Made by a program: the position numbers and the translations under genes
The notes under the pieces: model-generated
The model's input: the letters and a program-made list of their open reading frames with translations, nothing else
Databases searched by the model: none
Told to the model about the DNA's origin: nothing
Origin: Aplidium turbinatum
Taxonomy: Eukaryota; Chordata; Ascidiacea; Aplousobranchia; Polyclinidae
Direction: 5' to 3'
Length of the DNA: 64,000 bases
Assembly (NCBI GenBank): GCA_918807975.1
Contig: OU964922.1
Coordinates: forward strand, 18,340,329-18,404,328
Shown here: piece by piece, positions 23,501-38,500 of the stretch
Layout of the letters: every line of letters starts with the position of its first letter
Numbering within the stretch: the stretch's first letter is position 1

Positions 23501-26500
23501 AAAAGGCTGGTTTTGGACCGAGATGGAGCTAACCAAAACTATCTAAAAGCACAAAAAGTTCTTTTAACACCGGGGATCAACTATCAACAAGCATCCGCAA
23601 AAGCCGATGCACTGAAGGAAGAATATGACCAGGCGGTGACACGCATGGAGCAATGCAAGGTATTATACTGGATCTGTTGTCAGAAGTCATAATATTACTT
23701 GAGGGTCGACGCATCTTAAACCTATAGTTTTGGCGAGTGACTGACTATTCATCTTGGATGAGTCATCACTGGGCGCATTTCGCTTCAAGACTATTTTTTC
23801 ACATCTGTTCTATTATGGATATCTTACCATGAACCAATGTTACACAAACATTAAGCAGCAAAGATTCGATCATGATTGTCAGGATTGGTGAATAATTATA
23901 TTCCGCTTTGCATGCTACATGTGTTCTCTAATTCAGTGTTCTTCAACCTTTTTTGTGATGGTGCACCATTAAAAATGTTGTGACAAACTCGTGCACCTAT
24001 TTTACTTAAAAGGCAAATCGAGGTGAAAAATGATACGAACATCATCTTACAAAGAGGCGATTACTCTATGATATTACAGTAGAATTCGCCTATAATGGCT
24101 TCGTTTATAACATCAATTCGCCTATTACGTCACATTTCGCTCGGTCCCGGCAAAATTCTTATCTTTTATGTACATTGTAGTTCGGCTACAACAGCATCGC
24201 CTATAACGTCAATTCGCATGTAACAGCACCCTTTATTAGTCCCCATACGTCTTTTGTTCGTTTATAATGTCACTTTAAGCCATCACCTTCACCACGAACG
24301 GTCAGTCTTTTAATCCAGTTAGTGCTGCTGCTTGCAGGGACTTTAATTAACTGAATTTTTTCTCGCGTGAAAAACCATCACGTGTAAAAAGCAGCTCTAC
24401 AGCTGACCTTTAAACAACTCAAAGCAACAGTTGTACGTGCAGTACTGTATAAACTATGTAACAAGCTGTATTGCGCAAATTTCCTGTACCTTTCGCTGTA
24501 GGTTATTTTTTTTAAACAATTTCTTTGTTTACTGTATTTTCTGCGTGATTTTTGTCAGTTTGGTGGTACACAGTAAACCTGACTGGATTATACACCTCTT
24601 TCTTTAATGAAAAGACAGTTTTGGAATAGTTTGCAGTAGTTCGTCTATAACATCAATTCGGCTATAACGTCAGTTTTCGCAAACCCCTAGAGGTGCCGTT
24701 ATAGGCGAATTCTACTGTACCTGAAACAAGCAAAGAAAATTGAAGAAATAATATTTAATAACTTTTTTAGCTGAATTTTAATAACCAAAAACGATTAGTT
24801 ATATGGCTGGCGGCTGAGTAACCGAGGGGTGAGAGTCCTGGTACCGCAATCGAAAGGGCGCCGGTTCGACCCCGCTAAAGAGCGTGCCCATCGAGACTGT
24901 GTCTTTGGCAGGACATTTTATGGCATGTTTGAGGGTGGACATAAAGATTGGCTTCATTGTTATTCCTCGACTACAGTGTATCTAAATCTTCAAACATTTG
25001 GTGTAAGCCTGGATAGCACAAAAAAGAAACCAAGAACTCAAACCGAGGAATGATATCCATTTCAATTCCGCCCCTCGTCAGTGTGTGATTGCATATTTTT
25101 AAGATTAGATTTCACTCAAACAAGATAAATTACCCTCGCATAAATGCGTAATTGGCATTTGAATTAGCATGCGCAAGTTGCCTTTACTGCTATATATTCT
25201 GGCAAATATAACTGGTTTACCCAGAAATCAGCTCATGGATCTTTTTAAATAATGCTTTCGATTGGAGATCAATTAAATCTTCGAGTTCTGTAAAAAGTCT
25301 ATCATACGTGTGGCATTCTCTTCAGCGTTAAAATATTCTTCAAAACTGTTCTGCAATAATCTAACATGGGATTGGGCATCAATAAGTGGAAGCAATTGCT
25401 TTTGAAAATTAATTTCGTGATGGTTTTTTTCTTCATAGTATTGACTTTGGACATAGGCCTGTAGTACTTTTAAAAAGATTTTTTTTTTCCTCTGCGAAGT
25501 CAGTTAAGTTCATTAAGTTGTTTGAAACGGGAGGCCATATACCGGTACGCTGCAATTTGTGCTAACCAACAATTGTCATAAAATTTGCAAGCACCTTGGC
25601 CATGCTCTTCTTTTAAAAAAAACCCACTTCTTCTCTGAGTGGAGATAGTCTGAAAACTTTGCCTCTGGAGAACCACTGTATTTCCGTATGCAAGAGTAAT
25701 TCTGGGAATGACGCATCTATTTGTTTACACAACTTAGTGAATGTCCTACGCTTTTTTGCATGGCTTCAAATACAGTTAACAATATCAACAACTTCCTGTA
25801 GTAGTTTTGTAAAAGTCGTATCATTTTCGTCATATTACCTCTCCTTTTCATTTTCTTTGAGCTTTAAGAGGTAGGATGCAATGAAAAGAAACACATTTAG
25901 AAGAAAATTCTTTTTTTAACACCGTTGATATTTTCTATATTGCTGCTGCACCATCTGTGATAACTGATTTATATTTTCTTCAACTGAGTGATTTCTCCTT
26001 CATATAACCACCCAATATCTCAAATATAGAATTGGCGGTTGCATCCACTCCAAAAGGTTTGCAAAATAAGTAATGCTCTGTGATTTTTTTACGTGCAGAA
26101 TCAGCAAATCTACAAAACACAATGAGTTGAGCTTCTGAATATAGGCTACATCAGTTGTTTCATCTAACTGGATGGCGAATGAAGGGCTTTCTTTTTCTTT
26201 TTTTATCAACTAAGTTTGTTGTTACACTTAGACATAGGTTATAAACTGTGGTATCCGTCAAAGAAATTTTTGAAACTTTATCAATTAGGCTATTTCTTTG
26301 CCGCCCAGGTATCAAATCTGCTGCTTCAATTTCAATGTAGCAGAATATAATAATAATTTCCATCTGTTACAAATTAAATACTTGTCATTGTTTGATTAAT
26401 TGGTTGTTTTTGCTAATAAAAAAGCTTTCGTGAAAGGCATCTGTTTAGTGTGATGAGATTGTGATTCATCCTTGTGTAGGCTACTCTTTCGTGCTGGTGC

Positions 26501-29500
26501 ACCCCGAGCATATTTTGGTGCAGGCGTGCACACCGGTTGAAGAGCACTGCTCTAACCCATGCCCAGATTCATACAATGCAAAGCTACAAGTAAGTAGGTA
26601 ACTTCGCACTTAGCAGACCAACTGAAGTTGCCACTCATCTGTTATCTTCTCAACCCAGCAATGGGGAAGCGCACTAGATATTTATGCAACGCATGATACG
26701 CCACAAAGCAACGCCAATGCTGCTTTTTCTTCTCAATCTACCAGGCTCATTCAACAATAGTAGCGCTTGATAATATTTTTCGTTTGTATAAATCCTGTTC
26801 ATAGTTCATGGTACTCCGTTCTAACGGAGTACCTTTCACATAGTAAAGTTGCATTGCGCCACAGCGCACCACTCTATCTCAAAGCAATTCAACACCGTGG
26901 GTTAATAAAATTAAATTTGTTAAGTGTTAGTGCACTTCCAAACAGTGGGTTAAAATTTACCTAATCTGAAAAGCATAAATACTGCCAAACTTCTTAGGTT
27001 GTTCAAAACAACTGTTATTCAAAATCTTTGCTTTCAAAAAATAGATCTGTATTTTCAAATCACATTTCGTTTAAAACATCTCTGAGATGTGTTTGGAACT
27101 TTTAGAGTTTGAAATAAAATAACTTGCATTTTGACATACAACCACGACAAAGGTACTCCGTATCTTAAGAGCTATTATTATTTTCACTACAAAAAGTACC
27201 CAATGCCTAGCAGAGAATATTCTAGCATCGATAGATTACATTTTCATGCCTAGCTTTTGCCTTTCACTTTCAGATTGTGTTAATCGTGCTAGTAAAGTAG
27301 GTTAAAGTTTAAAATTTCTTAATAGGAGTTCAACAATAGTAATCAAAACGCATTGGTATGTCATGAGATATCCATCGGAATGACCCGTTTCGGAGAAATC
27401 CCATTTCAAAGACAGCTTTTTTCGGAGAAAACCGATTCGGTGAATTCGTGAGAGTTTGTTTTCACCATTGGTTGGGACAGCTCGCTAATAAAAGCAACTT
27501 TAGTTTTATGTTGAAACGTTTTTGAAACAAAATTTTGTTTCGTATGATGTATTCACAGGATTGTAGAGATTTTTATCATCTTTAAACTACTTTTTTTGCT
27601 GCAGAGTAAAAGCAAGCCACCACATCGAGTATTTAAAAATATAAACTACCCGTTTACTGCCAGATGCAATCTTAACGTAACTTGCATAAAAAACCTCTTT
27701 GTAGGCCTACTCTACAGGCAAGGCCGGCCAAATATCGCGTGCAATATTTTTCACAATTTACATTGCATTGCCCATTTTTTTTATTTAATAAAAAAAATTT
27801 CAATAAAAAAACGTAATGTGAGTAAACTTAGCCTAAACGGCCATCTTGTGGCCTTCATTATGAGCACAACTTTGATTTCATGCCTACGTTTTGTGACCTG
27901 TCAAAACAGGACTTTTTTGTTTCTGTCGTGAAATAAATACAGTTTATATACCTTAGTAACATTGTCTTTAACAATTGTTTTCAAACCGCCCCCATGAAAA
28001 TTTTTGTGTAGCCTACACCACTGAAACGCACATTGTAACTGTTTATTTTTTTCTTGCTGAGACTTTTGTTGAGCCTTTTTCGCTGACATTTTACTTTCTG
28101 TTTGACCATTGCTTTTTTGGCTGAGAGTTTAATTAATTAACCTCAATTGTTACAATAATCATTTGATAACTTTTTTTTTTCTCGCTGAGACTTCAGTTGA
28201 GACTTTTTCGCTGACGCTTTACTTGGTCAACCTCTATTATGAGCTAATTCCTTTGAATCAAAAAAAGATGCTGCTGTGAAATATTAGAAATCTCCGAATT
28301 GGGATTTCTTCGAATCGGCTTCTCTAAATCAGATTCTCCAATTAGTAACAGACCGGATATCCATATGAAAGATAGACATGGGCAAACAGACTCAAGGCTG
28401 ATGAACCGTGCAGTGAGTCACCCAAGGTGAATAGTCTCTTGCCAAGCAGTCCTCATCAAAATTGTCAAAAATTCTGATCACACGTGATGGAGATGCATAA
28501 GCATTCAATTTTTGGATATTTAAAGTTAGGTTTCACTTTGTTTCCCCAGTTTTACTATTGAATAAACAGAAAAAGTTATTTATGTTATGTGATTTGTGGA
28601 CAGTGTAGAGTCAACACTGTAGTGAAGACAACTACTTGGTGTAAGATGTGCATACAAAACCACGCAGTTCGATTTGGCCCAACCTGTCAATGTGCTGTAG
28701 CCTGTACGTACTTTATGCTACCAGCAACTTGTAGCAATCCTCTGTGAGGTAACTAATGCATTTACCAGTACATTCAAGTCATACATTCTACACTGTTTCA
28801 TGTATTCGATGTAGCAACTTGTTTTCTAAATAACGTTTTATAAACGTTGGTCATATCCTGGAATATTTCATCATGTTCATTCATCTCTTGGCTACGTCAT
28901 CTTCCGTTTGCGTATGATTGGACCTTATGTCGAGGCAAGTTTTAGTAATCCCCCAACTTTTTGCAGGAGTCTGTTGCTTGTAACATTTTCGAAATATGCT
29001 TTCATAGTTTATTCTTTGACGAAGTTGTTTTTTCTACCTGAACTACTGACATTGTTAGTTCAAACTATTACTAGCAGGATTTAATCAGTGTTTGATTGAA
29101 AGACCTCGGATGTAGACACAAATTTCATCCCTTTGTTACTCAGGTGAATGGAATGGAAAGCATGTAACTTCCATGTAGGCTACCGTAGTCTACTGTCTAT
29201 CGCCCTGTATTTGTAGGAACTACATATCATTTGCAAATTCACCCACATCAATGATTAACTTGCGGTCTTTGTCGAGTTTGCATGAAATAGTAATGTACAT
29301 TGTACAGCTTAACTGAAAGGGGTAATATTAAACCATCAAACCGTTTATAGGGGTCTGCTACTATTCGGTGAGTCCGATTTGGTCAGTTCCTAACCTTTAA
29401 TCCCTAACCATATCCCCTAACTCTAAAACGGCAATTATAATTAGGCTACGGTACGCAATCCTGGTTCGACTCCCGGCTTAAACTGGTTGTTGACAAACAC

Positions 29501-32500
29501 TGCTCACCTCTACCCAGGGTGTAACAAATTGGGTGGGCGTAGTTGCTGAAGGAAAGGTGGCCGAGAGAAAGGAACTGGCCACCCTACTCTCGTTAGTGCC
29601 GAAGGCTTAGTCTAATGAGAACCTTATCTTCTCGTTCCCCGATGCTTGGATCAAGTATGGGACCCACCTTTACCTTTTTACCCAATAATTTAAAAAAAAA
29701 AATTGAAAAAATCCCCGTTAAGGGATCGGACTCAAAGAATCGGACTCACCGAATCGGACTCACCGAATCGGACTCACCGAATCAGATTCACCGAAACGGG
29801 CCATTCCGGTTCATAGTGGGTATTTTGCCTGTTTACTTTTATTTGTGACACACTATTTCCATTTGATGACAGCATTCCCACCAAAATGTTACTGCAGTAT
29901 TCATTTCTTTGCCGAATCATTTGAAATTTATAGACATGTTTGTGCTCTTGCAGGACCAGCTTGTCACTGATATGTTTGAATACATATCTAAGGAGGTTGG
30001 TCATGGACAAAGAATGGCTGACGTGAGTACCATGCACTGATGAATATCTTGCCTAGTCTATAAGCCCACCATATTTATGCACACAAGCTTTACACAAACT
30101 TTGCTAACCCGTGAGCCTATAATAACATTATATGCACATATTATATGATTGGAGGCTAGTGTATTTTTTATTTTGTACTGTAGGCTAAATGTAGCCTACT
30201 TCATGTGTCTTTGAAATGATTGTTCTAAAAAATCAAATTGTCCTCCAGGGATTGATAGAAGTACAGGTTGACCAATTAGGCTTCGGTATCTGACAAGTGA
30301 CGTATGTTAAACAAAAGTGCTGCTAGATATTTTTACAAAAAATAGTTTTTTGAAGTTTTTATGGTAGTGGTCACCCAAAGCTTGACTGTTTATAACTAGC
30401 CTGAAGCTTAAAGTTGCATAAAATTTGCAAAATTGATTTAAAGAAATTTCTAGTTATGTTATCTTGCAATGAGAAACTGAATTTACTTACAAAACGTAAA
30501 TTGAAAAGAACTTCTTACAATTTTAGAAAATATATTACTGAGCAAAAAGATAAAAAAAAACTTGAGAAAATTTAAAATACACCTCATGAATAGAAAGCTT
30601 TATGTTTTCAGTGTTGAAGCATGTAATTTTATTTCAGGTTACAAGTTCTGTGTAGTGGTTATAAGTTCTGTGTAGCACAGGTTGTGTTTGCAAGCATTAT
30701 GATGTTTTGATAAGTGGAAAATAAAATTGCTTTGGATTAATTTTAGAGTAGTTTTTCATTAGCAAGTTTTGGGTTAGCGCCAATGTAAAATCACAATTCC
30801 TCTGAAAAAGTTTGAAAAACAGTTGGCAACACTTCCGTTTAACACATTCTTTGCTTTGGTAAATTGGACATCCTGTACTTCTATGAAACCCTGGTGTATT
30901 CATTAAATCTCATATTCACTTAAAAATTCCTGGTTTTATTTTAAAAAATTATATAAAAAATGATTCTCCATACCAGTATTACCAGATGCTCTTCGATCAA
31001 GTACCAAAATATAGTCCAATATTTGTATAGTAACACGAAGATATCCCAAAATATCCTCAAAAACTATTTTTATCAACTACTATTCAGACGTTTTTCTGGT
31101 GATTCTGAATGCTATCAAGCTTAGCACCTTAGCAGTTAGCCTCCAGTCAAATTTGACGTATGCACATTGATGTGGTCTGCAGGTCGCCATCATGCAGACA
31201 TACGAAAGAATCCACTGTAAAAGAATAATCATCAGTTTTATTCCAACAAAATAATAAGCGTAAAATGAAAAGTTATATATAATTGTTTTGTGTACGTTTT
31301 ATGCACGGGTTGTAGTACTTTTACTAAAAATTATACTCTAAGAAAGTTCAGCCTGGAATCTCACCAATGCTTTTTCATGGGCCAACCAGCACTAATTGAT
31401 GAATGTGATCTTGAAAAATCATGTAATTTGCCGGTACCAGGATCGTTTTTCAAGCTCTTACCATTCGATTGAGATTGCTGGCGCTGGTGTAACCATACTT
31501 TGGTCTTGACGCACTTCAATAACTTGAGTATATTTATCATGTGTAGTTTCACGCCAAGCAACTCGATTATCATCGAAGATGTGTTATTATGCTGGAAAAG
31601 CTTGAACCAGACCTGAATGACATACAAGGTAACGGTTCAAACAGTGGCAAATACAAGGCTGTGGAGTGGGGGTCGTTAAAAAAGGCTGACTCCGGCTTGA
31701 TACAAAGCGAAAAACAATAAAAAAATTGTTTGAGTTTTTGTTTAAAATATTGTTTTGTTTTCGGTATTGCAACCTAAAACTTTACCAGAAAATATAAGTG
31801 TTTATTCTTGTCAGTTTATGTGAGAGTCGTCTGTTCGATTTCAATCACTACGTGTGAAACTAAACTTAAAAGGCAATAGCTAAAAAAATCTGGCATCACT
31901 GAAGTCGGAGCCGGCCAGTTTTTTAGCCGAGGAGTTGGAGTCATGTATTTTTTTCTCGACTTCACAGCCCTGGATTAAAAAACTTTTTTGACGTAACGTT
32001 TGTGAGTCACAATCTACACTCGCAAAGTCATTGGAAGCAACATTTTCATTATTTTTTGTTTTAGTTAGATCGTATATCACAAATTAAAAGTCATATTTTA
32101 TGATCTAAAACAGAAGATATGACTTTGTAACGACTGACAAGCTTCGATGAATTCAACCACTCTTTGGCCATTTGTTTGTCTCTATTCTGAGGGGTTTCTC
32201 TTAAGCTTCACGATAAACCGTGATGCCGCAAAGCAACTAGATAAATTATATATGTCACCACCACTAAACTTTCGCTACCGTCGCCCACTTTGGCCATCGC
32301 CCACTTGGCTCCTCTCCCACTTGGTTCGTCGCCCACTTGGCTCGTCGCCCACTTGGTCTCGCCCAAGTGGGTATGGCCCAGTTGTCGTGTACCGCAGTTT
32401 CATTTGTAATTTTACAGACGCAAAAGCCTAAAAAGTGCTGATGTTTAGAACTGACAAAAAAATGACGTTGCATTGCCGAGTTTTTACTCTTTAAACTTCT

Positions 32501-35500
32501 ATCGGATGCAAACACCAGTTTCACCAACTAAAATGGGACAACCTGATGATAAAAAAAATTACTGCATAGTGTACATAACCTACCACTATTTAAATGCCTT
32601 ATTGAAAGAGAAAAGATTTTTATGATTCTCTGAGAGAATCAAATATTTTCCCCAATTTTATATTTTAAGAAGTACACTCAAAGGTACGTACAATCGTACA
32701 TGGTAAGATACAGATACTTTACCAACTCATAACTAATATTATTGATAAAAATACAGCATATCAATCAGTTTTTAATCAAACTTTGCGCTGCCAAACGTTT
32801 AGGATATAACAAATGAACGACAAGCGTCTTGTTGGTGTTGAGTGCCGTAAAGCACATTCAAGTCCATGTCATTCAGATTTACCACTATAATCTTCCAACA
32901 AGGCAGAATCCCCATCTCAGGTAAACCTTATTGACCAACAAACCCGTGCAACAAAAGCCATCTCTGGCTTGTCTCAACCTTTTCGGTTCTCGTCACCACG
33001 ACACTGTCTTCCAGGAGAAGACGAGCTAAACATTTTTGGCTTGACTTCGTAGATTGTTGTGGTAGACATTACATAGGCATCGATTACGTGGGGGTAGGGG
33101 GGCAAGATATATCTGTCACTCTCGTTGAAAATCTGCAACTTTAAGAAATCGCTTTCAGAACTGATAGGAAATTTTTGCTTCCTGGAATTAGCTTACTTCA
33201 GAAAAAAATTCCAATTGACCTATATGCTGTGACGGCATGGTCACTACTTCGTGATTTTTTTCCGCGGTTTTAGGCTGAATGAAGAGAGCTTCAACTTCTA
33301 TATTTTTTATTGTTTTCATAAAAGCATTCAGTCAAAAGTGATTCACTCGCTTTACAAGGTCTTTCGTAGTGCAACTAAAGTTCTGAAGCTGTTTCATTGA
33401 TTAACCAATAACCATCATTGAAAAACTATCTTCAATGCTTTTGCTGAATTGACGCTTTCTACACAATTTGACGTCAAACTTATTCTTCATGTTTTTTTTT
33501 GCGAGAATACAATCATGTTGGTAACATTGATATGGAATGACAGATTCGTTTTTGGACAGTTTTTAACCTCTGCTGATTGAATGTTGTACCTTGCAAGTAA
33601 CTTTCTCTGTCTTTGTGTAGCAAATAATAAGTACAGTACCTCATAAATTGTTCTCACATTTTTGGATTGTTCACATCTGTGCTGTTTTGTTTTTAGAAAA
33701 AACTGTGGTCCACTCCTGGTTCGGTCGTCCGTTAGCGGAGCATTTGAAAATAACCGGCCGGGAGATAGCGTCTCCTATAGAAGCTTGTGTGTTGTGCTTG
33801 CTGGAATATGGCATTAAAGAAGAGGTAAAAGCATGTTATCAATGCTGTTTCGTGATAATTACTGAACCGGTTTTATACACATGTCTCGCGTTGTCGCGTT
33901 ACTTATCAGGTGATCCGTGGATTGGTCATTGTTTGTTAGCTTCACTCTTCCGTAAAGATCAAGTAGTTTGTTCCAGGTGGTGGTGTTCTTTCGCATTCAT
34001 CAGAGTAGTTAGAAAAGATGATATTTTTACAATAATGTAATTCCTCAACATGTTCAGAATCTATTTCTATTTTGTTATACTAAAAGTAAAAGCATATTCA
34101 GCTAACGCATATAAAAATCATTTGTTGGAATTGAAAATAAAACTGAAAAATACCTGAAACGAACATATAAACCAAATCTATTAAAGAAAATCCATTATAC
34201 TTATAAAAATGTCTAGTGTGAAATTGCTGTGCAGTGTGCACGTATGATATTTTATTCTCAAATAGAAAGTCGTAACAACTACGCGCTGGTTTGTAACGTA
34301 TGCTTCTGCAAATGTTGTTATGATTATGTTTGACTTTAAAATGCCGTCTTCTCTCACTGACTAGTTGTAACTTGTAATCCGGATTTTCAATGGTAAGTTG
34401 TGTGTTGTGGTCTTATTTTTTATTGTAATCATTGTATTTTCACAATTAAGTTGAATATTGTTAGAATTTGTGCGGTTTCTTAGTCGTAAAATAAATTTCG
34501 TCTATTCGCTTTTAGTAGAAACATTCCAACGTTGTTAGATGCTGGGTTTTCTTACAAAAATGTTCAGGGTATATTCCGTATCGGAGGTGGAGCTGCCAAG
34601 CTGCGCAAATTCAAAGCGCTCGTTGATGGAGGAGTTCTTGATCTTGGAGGTTATGATGCTCAGGATGACATACATGCGGTGGCCGGAGCATTGAAGCAAT
34701 ACCTTCGTGAGCTCCCGGATCCTCTTCTGACACATGACCTCTACGATGAGTGGGTTGCTACTGCCAGGTACACTTTCCATGCAATATCGATGGAGCATTT
34801 TAGTAGAGCCGTGGAGTGGTGACTGATGGTGCACGCTGTGAATATGGGTTTGATCTTTGTTCAAGCACTAGAACTTGCTCAGATTAGTTCTATTCGTATT
34901 ATGATTTCATTACTTTTACTTTGTAAAGTTTCAACAAAGAAAAGTTTGTTATTCCTTTATAACAGCTTTTATCTTTTATAAGTCTAAGCAGAAAAGAATA
35001 GCTTTCTGTTTTTTTTAGTGTAATACGGTTGTAGTGTATGTTTTTCATTTACATACAGCGTGCAAGAACAAGACGAGAAACTTCAAAAAGTGTGGCAAGT
35101 CGTTGAAAAGCTTCCACCCGAAAACAAGACTAACCTCAGGTGTGTCAAAGAATTGCGACTGGTAACATCATTCTTTCCATAGATCCAACGATTACAAACG
35201 TTAAATCCATGAAAAATCAACCATATCTCTACTCCGGATAAATCTCACTCTTCTCGCTAATTCATGTTCTTGAAAGTGTAGCTGAGATACTTGACTTTAT
35301 GTGCAAGTCACCTCAGGGACGATTCCATCGAATGTCGTAATATGTTATAGCAGGTAGCAACCAAACCAGGACATACTTTCATCAGTGTTATTTTGTTGAG
35401 TAGTAACGGTTGCAAATGACAAGAACACAAGTGATAACGTAACAACAAGGAAATCCTGTTTATCGTTGCAATTAAACGTTGGAGTAAATTTGTTTTAATT

Positions 35501-38500
35501 TTTTAAAGTTTGCACAGGTAATTTTCCGCTGAATTGACGTTTTCTAGACGTAAATCGTAAAACAAACATAATCCCGATATACCTAAAAGCACTGTGAAGA
35601 GTAAAGCCTAAATAAAAGTTCAAAGCCGCCCTTCGCATAAAATTTTCAAAGTTCATAGCAAGTCGTGGAAAGCCAGGTCAGGTTAGCTTCATCCAGTGCT
35701 TCCAGACCATGCATCTTGTTTGGTGCCTCTTGTAGATGGTTTGTTTCGGTGCCTCGACAAAAACATGATCAGTGGTTTCTTTCTCATCGTCACTCTTCGC
35801 GCCGCTGAGGGAGCCAAACCCCACTAATGACTAGAATGGGTGGCCAACTTGTGTTAGCAGTCGACTGAGCTTGATCTAAATGGGTGGAGGCAAGTCCTGG
35901 GGGCCTGGTTTTTAGGGATGCTTGAAACCGTGGTGTCGATGGTACATCGTTATGCATTCCGAGTGTGTTTCACAACAGTAAACGCTGGAAATGAGAACCT
36001 TCGTGTTTGATGACATTATCACTTCACTAAATGCGCCGTGACGGCAGTATAAGCCATATTTAAAAGTACTTAGTGCACTAGTTTCGTTACTGAGCTTTAT
36101 GTAAATTTGCTCCCTCGCAAAGGGTTAATGGGTTATGCACCAAACCTGTGATTTCGTTTGAAATGAATGACACTCTGTAGAGTTGTTTCTGTGATGGATG
36201 GTTTATAAGATGGCTGTTTATTATATGTACTACATAGCATAATATCATATTTTCCCATTGGAAAACATTGGTTGCTATACTTTTCTTAAGCAACTTCGCA
36301 AAGAATTCACTAGCCCTTATTTTAATGCAAATTTTGTGATTTGTATTGTAGTTTTGTTATTTCCATGTATTGTAGTAGAAAAGAAGGGAGTCAGTTATTG
36401 CTTTTACTTGCCGCCTTTTCACTAACTTTCATTAATCAACAAAGGTTGCCGTATGTGGGCGTATTTCAGCTATTTTTGCCTCCCCCTTTCCACTGGCACA
36501 AACTGCTGTATGCTCCACTGTTTGCGTAGACAACTCAAGTAACCGCTGATCAATCTTGTTTAACTTTATTACTCACTTAAGTACTCACATTTGAGGACTT
36601 TATACGTAACCTGTGTATGAGCATGGGAGCTTGTGCTGTTCCTTTTTTAGCTTTATTCGACGTGCCAAATGTCCGAACATTGTTCCATGAAATATTATTA
36701 CAATGCATTCTTGACCAGATATCTTATCAAGTTCTGTGCCTTGGTGGCAGAAGGTCAAGAAGTCAACAAAATGACTGCTAGCAACCTTGCCGTAGTGCTT
36801 GCCCCGAATCTGCTTTGGTCGAATATGGATGACATAAGGTTAGTTTAGCACATTACATTAGATTGATTTTTTTGCTTTCACTTGTTATCTATTGAAATTG
36901 ACATTGTTTGCACTTGCTTTTAAAACTGTTTGTTAAGTTTTACGAGCAAGAGTTGTAAGTTTAACGCGGCTCACAATCGTACACGACCTCAAGCAAAATC
37001 AAACAAATCGAATTGATTGTATTTTCTTTCTTGTCTGACCAAGTTAACTTCCGATCTTCAGGAAATCGTTTTCAACACGAGGCACTGTAGGCTTCTATAA
37101 CTTGTTTTAAACATCAAATTCATGTATAAATGAAACGCTATTTGTGACTTTCTATGAGACAGCACCTCGTGATTACAGAACTCTTCTAATTGTTAGTAAA
37201 TGAAACAATGGAAAAACAGCCGTTTGTTGCTGTGAACATCTTAAGATCGGCATGACCTGCTGTGTAAACACAGTCAGGCTATGCATTGGGACTAGCACTT
37301 CCGCTTATAACTACTCTGTTTATTTCCTTGTACAGTATAGTACGGCTATACCGTGCTTGCGTATGATGTTTAAAAGTGTTGTTTTAGGTTGATTTGAAGC
37401 AAGTGTTTGTTTGATTGACATTACAAAAGTAAGATTTTGTCAAAAGGAAAGATTCTTACAAAAGTAAGATAAAACATATCGTAAATGTGATACGCTGTTA
37501 TATCGTGACGTCACATCATGCTTCACTGCTAATCTGGGTATGACCACCAGTGTTTCCAATTTCCTTTTGCAATTTAATATTCCAGCGTTTCATCTATACA
37601 GCAAACAAAGAAACACTTGCTTCGTATTTAAAAGTTTGTAACAAGTTGTAGGTGAAAGCTAATGTGTGATAGCATAATTAAAGGAAATTTTATTTGCAAT
37701 GCATAATTATATGCTGAAAACACCAGGCATTGTTTTAAAGTGACATCATGCTTTTGTGCGATCTCTCAACGTTTCTGGATAATTTCATGAAATGTCGATA
37801 CTTTAAAAGATAAATATTTTTCCAGTAAACCGGATGTTTCATTCTTCCCCTTAATAAAGATTAATGAGATTTGATCCATCTACCACTTCTAACTTATCAT
37901 CATCTATTTGGATGTTAGTAATGGTTCTACCCTCTATGGGCCGAGCTTCTCCAGTGCATCGTTTACACTTAAAGGTTGGGTGGGATTTCCGTCCTACACT
38001 TTTTGTAAACCCAGAGGAGGCAAGTGTTGCACTGGATAGAATTTGTGCCCACGCCCGCCCTACACACAGCATAAAGGTCACGTCCTTGTATTTTAGTCAA
38101 TGCAACTCCTTTTTGTTGATCTTGGTCTTGGCCATGTTGACCTATAGGCCTTTGTCTTCCAAGTCGTCCTTCCTTATCTTCAACCTTTCCACCAGCTCGT
38201 TTAGGCATTCAAAGATGATAATCAGGTCGTCAACATAGAGGAGTTCCCAAGGACAACTCGCGCGGAAGTCACATGACGGTGCCTTGAGAACTATAATGAT
38301 AGAGCTGAAGACAGACCCATCTCATCAATGGATACTGTGTCTCTGATAATTTTGTCAGCTACCCTCTCAATCACTTTCATCATTAAATTTTGGTCTAATA
38401 GCTTCAAATCTCCATATAGTAGTTACCTCTTTGTAGGGCATCTCCTCTGCCTCTGTAACAGTTGATGATGACGCTCTCCTTCCAACCCTCTGGTACTGCA

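Larger units (their letters stand above)
23934..26549 (-). mobile_element. hAT element (Charlie/ZBED type), degenerate
   Basis: Inverted ends CAGTGTTCTTCAACC and GGTTGAAGAGCACTG, with GTGCACC motifs just inside. The flanks CTCTAATT and CTCTAACC are an eroded 8-bp TSD. It carries a broken transposase on the minus strand (25230-26400), a TA-flanked MITE (24077-24717) and a SINE-like unit (24800-25052). It lies in intron 3. Confidence 0.82.
33825..36718. other. introns 6-8, no repeats recognised
   Basis: Three introns of 743, 291 and 1579 bp between the RhoGAP exons. They carry no recognised transposon, unlike introns 1, 3 and 9. Intron 8 has a GC-richer patch at 35670-35960 of unknown nature. 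Confidence 0.45.

Noticed and set aside
24804-24880. Possible genuine tRNA gene (B box GGTTCGACCCC)
   Set aside because: No acceptor stem or full cloverleaf by eye, and a SINE-like body with A-rich end follows.
30240-30300. Apparent BAR-like exon reading LIEVQVDQLGF after an AG at the start of a MITE
   Set aside because: The same bases are the terminal inverted repeat of the 30246-30893 element, a stop follows at once, and the true exon 5 was found at 31547-31628 with correct phase.
37864-38238. Long + strand open frame
   Set aside because: It is the opposite strand of the LINE RT/zinc-knuckle region, where the minus strand has the recognised motifs.
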